Assembly: GCF_024756255.1 (NCBI RefSeq)
Contig: NZ_JANUHB010000001.1
Coordinates: 1,426,001 to 1,490,000 of the forward strand
Reading direction: 5' to 3'
Source: Massilia agilis
GTDB taxonomy: Bacteria; Pseudomonadota; Gammaproteobacteria; Burkholderiales; Burkholderiaceae_D
DNA: 64,000 bases
In this document: positions 59,307 through 64,000 of the stretch, piece after piece
Layout: each line of letters starts with the position of its first letter
Position numbering within the stretch: the stretch's first letter is position 1
Notes under the pieces: model-generated
What the model saw: only the letters and a program-made list of their open reading frames with translations
Told to the model about the DNA's origin: nothing
Database searches by the model: none
Made by a program: the position numbers and the translations under genes

Positions 59307-60023
59307 TCAGTCGCGGCGGCTGAAAATTTTTGCCAGCAGAAAGCCGGCGCCCACGGCCATGGCGATGGCCGGGCCCGGGTTGTTGCGCACATATTCGCGC
59401 CCCTGTTCCATGTAGTTTTGCGCAGCCTCGTTCATTTGGCGCGAACGCTCGCTCATGGATTGCGATGCGCCGGAGAGCATGCCGGTCATGCGGTCCACGC
59501 CGGCGTGCGCGGTGCTGGCCAGCCGGTCCACCATGGGGCGGGCAGCCTGCGCCGCCTGGTCGATGGTGCGGTGGGCCTCGCCGCTGGCGCGGGACATGGT
59601 GTCGCCGCTGTTGGCCGGGCTCATCGAGCCGCCGGTGCTGCCGGACGAACCCATGCTGCCCGACGAGCCCATGCCGCCCTGCGAACCACCGGACGACGAA
59701 CCCATGCCGCTGGAGCCGGTGCCCGACGATGCGCTCATGCCGCTGCTGGAACCGGTGGCGGAGGTGCCCGACGAACCGCTGGCCGACGAACCCATGCTGC
59801 CGGAAGAACCGGTGCCGCGCGACGCATTGTTGCCGCCCTGGCCCGCGCTCGCGCTGCTGCCACCCATCGAACCGGTGCTGCCCGCGGCGCTGCTGCCGGC
59901 GCTGGTGCTGCTGGAGCTGCCGGCTGCGCTGCCGCGCCCGGCATTCTGGTCCTTGCCCATGCTGCTGCCCGAGCCGGCACTGGTGTCGCGTGCTTTACCC
60001 TCGTTCGACTTCTGATTATCCAT
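59307..60023 (-). CDS. DUF883/ElaB-like membrane-tethered protein with long Gly/Ser/Met-rich N-terminus
   Basis: A 238-residue protein. Residues ~10-140 are almost entirely Gly, Ser, Ala, Met and Thr (for example SSGSMGSSASGSSGTSATGS). The C-terminal ~90 residues resemble DUF883/YqjD-ElaB proteins: an amphipathic helix (AHRTIDQAAQAARPMVDRLA) and a terminal hydrophobic anchor NNPGPAIAMAVGAGFLLAKI followed by FSRRD. Such proteins bind the inner membrane and, in E. coli, ribosomes in stationary phase. The Gly/Ser/Met part is not usual for the family and may be disordered. It is monocistronic with its own terminator. Confidence 0.78.
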   Translation of the reverse strand: MDNQKSNEGKARDTSAGSGSSMGKDQNAGRGSAAGSSSSTSAGSSAAGSTGSMGGSSASAGQGGNNASRGTGSSGSMGSSASGSSGTSATGSSSGMSASSGTGSSGMGSSSGGSQGGMGSSGSMGSSGSTGGSMSPANSGDTMSRASGEAHRTIDQAAQAARPMVDRLASTAHAGVDRMTGMLSGASQSMSERSRQMNEAAQNYMEQGREYVRNNPGPAIAMAVGAGFLLAKIFSRRD

Positions 60024-60365
60024 GATGTATCCCTCGTAAAAATGTAGACCAACGCGGAGTAGACCGATACTCGACCATCACCACATTCTTCCCCGATTCC
60101 GCCCGAAACAAAACGAAGGCACGAGAGTGACCTGCGCTGCATCAATGTTTCGATTGCGTTTTGCATTGGGTCAAGATGTGTGTGTTGGCGACCCCAAGCC
60201 AGCGCAAAAGTTCCATTGATGGTGGCAGATCACCCCGCCTTTTTGCCGTTGTAAAACCCGCACGCCGCCCGGCGTGACGGGGCGGAAACGACAAGTCGTC
60301 ACCGCAATAGAAAAAATACAAGGAAGAGCCGGCAGCGACAGTGCGCTGACTAACAGAGCCGGCAG
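60024..60365. other. Gene-free spacer downstream of the RiPP-type operon
   Basis: A 342-base region between the oxygenase stop and the Gly/Ser/Met-rich gene, all on the minus strand. An 11-base direct repeat AGAGCCGGCAG occurs twice (about 60324 and 60355); its GCCGGC cores can pair, and a TATTTTTTC tract follows on the minus strand near 60310, so this may end the operon transcript. The promoter of the downstream gene must lie in the rest. No supported reading frame was found. Confidence 0.4.
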
Positions 60366-61061
60366 TCAGCCGGCCCCGCGATCGCAGGAATACCAGCCCA
60401 CGAAGCTGATGCGCTGCCCCGCGGTGATCGGCAGCACCTGGTGGCGATACCACGGATGCGAGGGAAACACGAGCAGCACGCCGGCGCGCGGGCGCAGGCA
60501 GATGCCCTGCTGGTCGCGCTCGGTGCCGATGTTCAGGAAGCGGAATTCGCCGCCGGCAAAGTCTTCGCCGCCGCTCGACAGCCACAGCACGGCGGACAGC
60601 TTGCGATGCGGCAGCGCCAGTTGCCATGTGCCCTGGCCGGGGCCGCTCGCCAGCCGGCTGTTGTCGGCGTGCGCGCCGAACCCGGCGCCGGGACCGTACA
60701 GCAGCAGGTCCTCTTCCTCACGGTTCAGTGCGGCGCGCGCGTCGATGTCGAACACGGCGCGGGCCTTGTCAACGGCCGCGTCGATGCGGGCGAACACGCT
60801 TTCCTTCAGCGCCTGCCCGACCGCAAGCCGCCTGCTCGACCGGGACGCCAGGTTGACATAACCGTCGTCGCCCTCGCCCATCATCCGCGACGGCGCGAGG
60901 TCGTGCAGGTCGAGCTGGCGCGTGATCGCGGCACACTCCTGCGGCGTGAAAATACTGTCGACGAAAAACGGCCGTTCCTCGAAACGGCCGGGCTTGATGT
61001 CGAACAGCGCGCTGTCGGAATTGGCCAGCGCGCCATCGTTGTCGAGCAATCGGAAGCCCAT
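60366..61061 (-). CDS. 2OG-Fe(II) oxygenase, putative peptide-tailoring enzyme of a RiPP operon
   Basis: A 231-residue PKHD-type 2OG-Fe(II) oxygenase. Iron ligands fit His131 and Asp133 (GFGAHADNSR) and His207 (WYRHQV), with Arg217 (GQRISF) for 2-oxoglutarate. GGEDFAGGEFRFL is the usual strand between them. It would hydroxylate, or otherwise oxidise, an unactivated carbon. GGGAGG lies six bases before the ATG. It is third in a minus-strand run after a radical SAM/SPASM enzyme and a 48-residue peptide, so the peptide is the most likely substrate. Prolyl or aspartyl hydroxylation is typical of relatives; a stand-alone metabolic role is not excluded. Confidence 0.82.
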   Translation of the reverse strand: MGFRLLDNDGALANSDSALFDIKPGRFEERPFFVDSIFTPQECAAITRQLDLHDLAPSRMMGEGDDGYVNLASRSSRRLAVGQALKESVFARIDAAVDKARAVFDIDARAALNREEEDLLLYGPGAGFGAHADNSRLASGPGQGTWQLALPHRKLSAVLWLSSGGEDFAGGEFRFLNIGTERDQQGICLRPRAGVLLVFPSHPWYRHQVLPITAGQRISFVGWYSCDRGAG

Positions 61062-61093
61062 GGATGCCCTCCCGTGAAGGGGAACGATGCGGC

Positions 61094-61119
61094 GCAGCCC
61101 GGGGCGCTGCCCGGGCTGC
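61094..61119 (-). other. Strong intercistronic hairpin between peptide and oxygenase genes
   Basis: GCAGCCCGGG and CCCGGGCTGC form a perfect 10-bp, all but one G/C, stem with a 6-base loop. No T tract follows, so it is not a classical terminator. It could slow transcription or protect the 3' end of the upstream message, raising peptide over oxygenase output. Confidence 0.7.
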
Positions 61120-61136
61120 CTGTTGTGCTGCCTGGC

Positions 61137-61283
61137 TTAACGCGTCACCCCAGGCGGGATGCGCATGAGATACGGCAGGTCGGCCACGATCTGGCTGGCT
61201 TCGCAGCCGCCGGCCATCACCACCTCTTGCGGAATGAGCAGTTGTTCGATCAGGATTTGCGCATTGTTGTCATTGGTTTCCAT
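61137..61283 (-). CDS. Putative RiPP precursor peptide (48 residues)
   Basis: A small gene below usual size limits, with GAGG six bases before its ATG. The N-terminal half is acidic and hydrophobic (METNDNNAQILIEQLL, then IPQEVV), like a leader. It is followed by MAGGC at residues 23-27, a possible double-Gly cleavage point after Gly26. The C-terminal 22 residues begin with Cys27 and contain ADLPYLMRIPPGVTR. Cys27 is the only Cys and Tyr38 the only aromatic residue. It sits between a SPASM-domain radical SAM enzyme and a 2OG oxygenase on the same strand, the usual place for a precursor. The modification type is not known: Tyr38-Leu-Met is a candidate three-residue cyclophane motif, and Cys27 a candidate thioether donor. 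Confidence 0.72.
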   Translation of the reverse strand: METNDNNAQILIEQLLIPQEVVMAGGCEASQIVADLPYLMRIPPGVTR

Positions 61284-61346
61284 GATTTTCCTCTTTCAGG
61301 TTTATGGTTGTTTGACAAACTGCGGTGCAAAGACGTGGGTGTCGCT

Positions 61347-61378
61347 GGCCGGATCACCTCCTTTCTGCTGGATCGGCC
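61347..61378 (-). other. Hairpin with a 16S-tail-complementary loop after the maturase gene
   Basis: Directly after the maturase TAG, the minus strand reads GGCCGATC, a 15-base loop, then GATCCGGCC; the arms pair over 8 bp with one bulged base. The loop and 3' arm contain AGAAAGGAGGTGATCC (61351-61366), complementary over 16 bases to the 16S rRNA 3' end as I know it (GGATCACCTCCTTTCT). No start codon lies at normal distance; the peptide ATG is 68 bases on. Confidence 0.6.
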
Positions 61379-62641
61379 CTACTGGCCGAGTTTCTCGACG
61401 ATGTTCTGTTCCGGGTAGCCGTTCCTGATGAGGAACTGGATGACGTGCCCGTAGTAGCGCTTCAGTCCTTCGCAGTACACGCTCGGATTGTTGAAGCCGC
61501 GTTGCGCGCTGTAGCGGTGCTCCGGCCGGCCACCGCGGCACAGCTTGCGCACGCTGCAGGACTGGCACGCATCGGGCAGGCGGTTGCTCGCTTCCAGCAG
61601 TTGCCAGCTTTGCCGTGAGTTGACCACGTCGGCAAGCTCGTCGTAGAAGATCGAACGCGGCTGGCTGTCGTTGCGCCAGTCGCGCGCGGAGATCAGGGCG
61701 TCGTCCACGGTCAGCTCGCCGTTGCTTTGCACGACCAGCGCCTTGCAGACGGCATACGCTTCGTCGGGGGCGAGCTGGCGCGACTGCGTCACCACCCGCT
61801 TTTCCTTGAAAAAGGCCAGCGCTTCCAGTGCCCAGTAGATCTGCAGCGACTGGTCCGCGACGAACGCGTCGAACAGCGCCACCAGCTGCTCGCCATAGGC
61901 CAGCGCGCTCTCGCCTTCCTCGAACGGCTGCTGCCACGAGCGGATGGGCAGCAGGTAGGACTGCTTGCGAATGCCGAAGGTGTCGCGCAGGTGGTGGCAA
62001 ATCTTGCGCGCGTCGAAGCGATGGTTCATCACGCTGATCGACCCAACGGTCCAGCCGGAGCGGTGGCGGAAAAAATCGTTGGCGCGGACGATGTTGTCGG
62101 CCACGCGCTGGTACGAGCCGCGGCCCTTGCGGTCGGTGCGGTAGCGGTCGTGGTATTCGGCCGGTCCGTCGATGCTGAACGAAAGCTCGACGCCGTGCTT
62201 GTCCAGGCATACCAGCCACTCGTCGGGCAGGTGGATGCCGTTGGTCTGCATGCCCAGGTTCAGGCGGGTCTTGTGGCCCAGCGTGGCCCGCAGTGCGGTG
62301 CACAGCCGGTCAAAGTCGCGCAGGCGCTGCAGCGTGGGCTCGCCGCCATGGAAGGCGATCGACAGGTCGCGGATCTTCAGTTGTTCGACGCCCTGCAGCA
62401 GGAATGCAGGAATACGCTCGCACACCTCGCGCCCGATGATCGGCTGGCGACCGGCGAAGCTGTCGTCGCCCATGAAGAAGTAGTAGCAGTACTGGCAGGC
62501 CAGGTTGCAGCGTTCGGCGGTCTTGATGATGACCTGCAGGCTTTCGACCTCGACGATGCGCCTGGACGGCGCGGCAGGCTTGCTTGGCTGCGGCCGGAAC
62601 GCGAGCGGCCGCGCTTGTACAACTGACTGAAGCTGCACCAT
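61379..62641 (-). CDS. Radical SAM/SPASM peptide maturase
   Basis: A 420-residue radical SAM enzyme. The SAM-cluster motif CNLACQYC has Cys45, Cys49 and Cys52; FHGGEP at 97-102 is the SAM-contact motif typical of peptide-modifying members. The C-terminal SPASM region has Cys299, Cys359, Cys362, Cys368 and Cys390 (ACQSCSVRKLCRGG, GFNNPSVYCEGLKRYY) to bind auxiliary clusters. The NPSVYC ending resembles cyclophane-forming maturases of the GrrM/XyeB type, from memory. ATG 62641 has GGGAG six bases upstream; in-frame sequence to 62836 runs into a tRNA terminator and is not real. First gene of the operon with the peptide and the oxygenase. No RRE domain, protease or exporter is fused or adjacent. 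Confidence 0.9.
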   Translation of the reverse strand: MVQLQSVVQARPLAFRPQPSKPAAPSRRIVEVESLQVIIKTAERCNLACQYCYYFFMGDDSFAGRQPIIGREVCERIPAFLLQGVEQLKIRDLSIAFHGGEPTLQRLRDFDRLCTALRATLGHKTRLNLGMQTNGIHLPDEWLVCLDKHGVELSFSIDGPAEYHDRYRTDRKGRGSYQRVADNIVRANDFFRHRSGWTVGSISVMNHRFDARKICHHLRDTFGIRKQSYLLPIRSWQQPFEEGESALAYGEQLVALFDAFVADQSLQIYWALEALAFFKEKRVVTQSRQLAPDEAYAVCKALVVQSNGELTVDDALISARDWRNDSQPRSIFYDELADVVNSRQSWQLLEASNRLPDACQSCSVRKLCRGGRPEHRYSAQRGFNNPSVYCEGLKRYYGHVIQFLIRNGYPEQNIVEKLGQ

Positions 62642-62831
62642 CCCTTGCTCCCGCTGGTTGTGCGACGACCCCGTTGTACTTCCGCCCGCTGCGAGCGCGG
62701 CGGTTCCTGTCTCAAAAGAATAGTCCGCGCAATCCTCAACCTCAAGGAAGGTTGTGAAAAAGATACCAGATATTATTGATAGTGCAATTACCCGGAAAGC
62801 TGGGGTACAGTTACAGGTTAGGCCGGAAAAG

Positions 62832-62867
62832 AACAAACCCGCGTCTCTTGCGAGTACGCGGGTTTGT
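62832..62867 (-). terminator. Rho-independent terminator of the tRNA-Thr gene
   Basis: On the minus strand ACAAACCCGCG and CGCGGGTTTGT form an 11-bp stem with a 14-base loop, followed by TCTTTT. It lies six bases after the tRNA 3' end and insulates the tRNA from the RiPP-type operon. The operon promoter must lie between here and 62641, where AT-rich sequence occurs at 62755-62800. Confidence 0.88.
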
Positions 62868-62872
62868 GGTGT

Positions 62873-62948
62873 TGGTGCCGGAGATAGGAGTCGAACCTAC
62901 GACCTTCGCATTACGAATGCGCTGCTCTACCAACTGAGCTACACCGGC
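62873..62948 (-). tRNA. tRNA-Thr (anticodon CGT)
   Basis: A 76-base cloverleaf with encoded CCA end. Acceptor GCCGGTG pairs with the 3' arm, the D arm is GCTCAGTTGGTAGAGC, the anticodon loop is TTCGTAA with anticodon CGT (reads ACG, Thr) in stem GCGCA/TGCGA, and the T arm contains GGTTCGACTCC. No intron. Confidence 0.96.
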
Positions 62949-63056
62949 GAAGACGCATATTCTAGCAAACAATTCGCCAATGTTGCTAGCCCGGCGGTGC
63001 GAGGCGGCGCTTGGCGTGAAAATTCCCGGTGTCCTGGCTACGCCAGCGCTGGCTGA

Positions 63057-63108
63057 ACGCGTGGGCAGGGTGAGGCTGGGCAGTGCCCAGCCGAACGCCC
63101 ACCCTACG
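63057..63108. repeat. Divergent repeat family A copy
   Basis: CGCGTGGGCAGGGTGAGGCT on one side and AGCCGAACGCCCACCCTACG on the other pair through GGCTGGGCA/TGCCCAGCC and the outer CGTGGGC/GCCCACC segments. It is shorter and more diverged than other copies and lies 19 bases beyond the fbp stop. Confidence 0.65.
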
Positions 63109-63127
63109 TGCGGCACGCGCCGATCAA

Positions 63128-64000
63128 TCAAGCCTGGTGGTAGGCGGTCACGCGCTCCACTTCGTTTTTCGAGCCGAGGAAGACCGGCACGCGCTGGTGC
63201 AGCTTGTGCGGCACGATCTCGAGGATGCGCTTGTGCCCGTCGGTGGCCGCGCCGCCGGCCTGCTCGACGATCATGGCCATCGGGTTCGCTTCGTACATCA
63301 GGCGCAGCTTGCCCGGCGAGGACGGGTCGCGCATGTCGGCCGGGTACATGAAGACGCCGCCGCGGTTGAGGATGCGGTGCACGTCGGCCACCATCGAGGC
63401 GATCCAGCGCATGTTGAAGTCCTTCTCGCGCGGACCGGTTTTACCGGCCAGCATCTCGTCCACGTAGCGCTGCACCGGCGCGTGCCAGTGGCGCTTGTTG
63501 GACATGTTGATCGCAAATTCCTTGGTGTCTTCCGGGATGCGCATGTCGCGCTGCGTGAGCACCCACGAACCCATCTCGCGGTCGAGCGTGAAGCAGTTCA
63601 CGCCCTTGCCGGTGGTGAGCACCAGCATGGTCTGCGGGCCGTACACCGCGTAGCCGGCGGCCACCTGCTGGGTGCCCGGCTGCAGGAAGGCCTGCTCGTT
63701 CGGCGCGCCCATGCCTTCGGGCGCCTTGAGCACCGAGAAGATGGTGCCGATCGAGACGTTGACGTCGATGTTGGACGAGCCGTCCAGCGGGTCGAACATC
63801 AGCAGGTATTCGCCCATCGGGTAGCGGTTGGGGATCGGGTGGATGGTTTCCATCTCTTCCGAGGCCATCGCGGCCAGGTGGCCGCCCCATTCGTTCGCCT
63901 CGAGCAGGATCTCGTTCGAGATCACGTCCAGCTTCTTCTGGACTTCGCCCTGGATGTTCTCGGTGTCGGCGCTGCCGAGGATGTCGCCGAGCGCGCCCTT
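63128..64000 (-). CDS. fbp: Class I fructose-1,6-bisphosphatase (C-terminal part, cut by window end)
   Basis: The frame stays open to the last base, so 290 residues are present and the N-terminal ~45 are missing. The family signature [20 protein letters not shown] and the C-terminal [20 protein letters not shown] are clear. The enzyme removes the 1-phosphate of fructose 1,6-bisphosphate in gluconeogenesis, in the cytosol with Mg2+. It lies upstream of the tRNA-Thr gene on the same strand, with a diverged family-A repeat just after its stop. Confidence 0.96.
   Translation of the reverse strand, partial: KGALGDILGSADTENIQGEVQKKLDVISNEILLEANEWGGHLAAMASEEMETIHPIPNRYPMGEYLLMFDPLDGSSNIDVNVSIGTIFSVLKAPEGMGAPNEQAFLQPGTQQVAAGYAVYGPQTMLVLTTGKGVNCFTLDREMGSWVLTQRDMRIPEDTKEFAINMSNKRHWHAPVQRYVDEMLAGKTGPREKDFNMRWIASMVADVHRILNRGGVFMYPADMRDPSSPGKLRLMYEANPMAMIVEQAGGAATDGHKRILEIVPHKLHQRVPVFLGSKNEVERVTAYHQA

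Noticed and set aside
60176..60277. Small plus-strand frame in the spacer after the oxygenase gene
   Set aside because: No ribosome site, no motif and an Arg/Pro-rich composition typical of chance GC-rich frames.
61351..61366. Possible fragment of a 16S rRNA gene
   Set aside because: Only 16 bases match, with no flanking rRNA sequence; it is treated as a ribosome-binding-like element instead.
62642..62836. In-frame N-terminal extension of the radical SAM maturase
   Set aside because: It runs into the tRNA terminator, has no homologous features, and the ATG at 62641 has a good ribosome site.
62754..63056. Plus-strand frame with SRTYDLRITNALLYQLSY and minus-strand frame with GVAQLVEQRIRNAKVVGSTP
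   Set aside because: Both are translations of the tRNA-Thr gene, a well-known annotation artefact.

Overview
The window is high-GC, gene-dense chromosomal DNA. Gene content (bifunctional glucokinase/RpiR regulators, a Xanthomonas/Caulobacter-type TonB receptor, a PHA phasin, GH13 enzymes, DUF1501/DUF1800) and codon use suggest a betaproteobacterium of the Oxalobacteraceae (Massilia/Duganella/Janthinobacterium type). This assignment is an inference from gene families; there is no rRNA gene to confirm it. No prophage, integrase, transposase or CRISPR array was seen.

Layout. 0.1-2.8 kb: a DUF488 protein, a cytochrome b/molybdopterin fusion protein and a small lipoprotein. 3.0-32.7 kb: a starch/maltodextrin utilisation locus, interrupted only by a DEAD-box helicase and an L,D-transpeptidase. 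It holds a TonB-dependent receptor, two MFS sugar transporters, secreted pullulanase, amylases, a secreted debranching enzyme and an unassigned secreted hydrolase, cytosolic alpha-glucosidase, phosphoglucomutase, and two copies of a glucokinase fused to a HexR-like RpiR regulator. The working model is: secreted enzymes cut starch, the receptor and MFS carriers import maltodextrins, alpha-glucosidase releases glucose, and glucokinase and phosphoglucomutase feed central metabolism. Palindromes of the form TGTAGTnnnACTACA lie upstream of pulA, both MFS genes, the receptor and the amylase operon; they resemble HexR boxes and are the probable operators of the fused regulators.

32.7-42.7 kb: GNAT acetyltransferase, cytosine deaminase, phasin, a heterodimeric MdlAB-type ABC exporter, a TPR-GGDEF protein, a small lipoprotein and an M29-like aminopeptidase. 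42.9-51.2 kb: two tandem M1 metallopeptidases, a DUF6702 protein, a TonB receptor and a 2OG-Fe(II) dioxygenase. 51.5-59.2 kb: DUF1501/DUF1800 pair, DUF3147 protein and an RND efflux pair. 59.3-60.0 kb: a Gly/Ser/Met-rich DUF883-like protein.

60.4-62.6 kb (minus strand): the most notable region, a compact putative RiPP operon not visible to ordinary gene calling. It runs radical SAM/SPASM maturase, then a 48-residue unannotated peptide with a GGC motif, then a 2OG-Fe(II) oxygenase. Hairpins flank the peptide gene, and the hairpin after the maturase carries a 16-nt complement of the 16S rRNA 3' tail in its loop. The window ends with tRNA-Thr(CGT) and the 3' part of fbp.

Two families of intergenic inverted repeats are spatially separated: one (core CGTCGTCCCGG) occurs only at 2.9-18.7 kb and the other (core GTAGGGTGGGC) only at 41.2-63.1 kb. 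Nearly every copy sits within about 30 nt of a stop codon.
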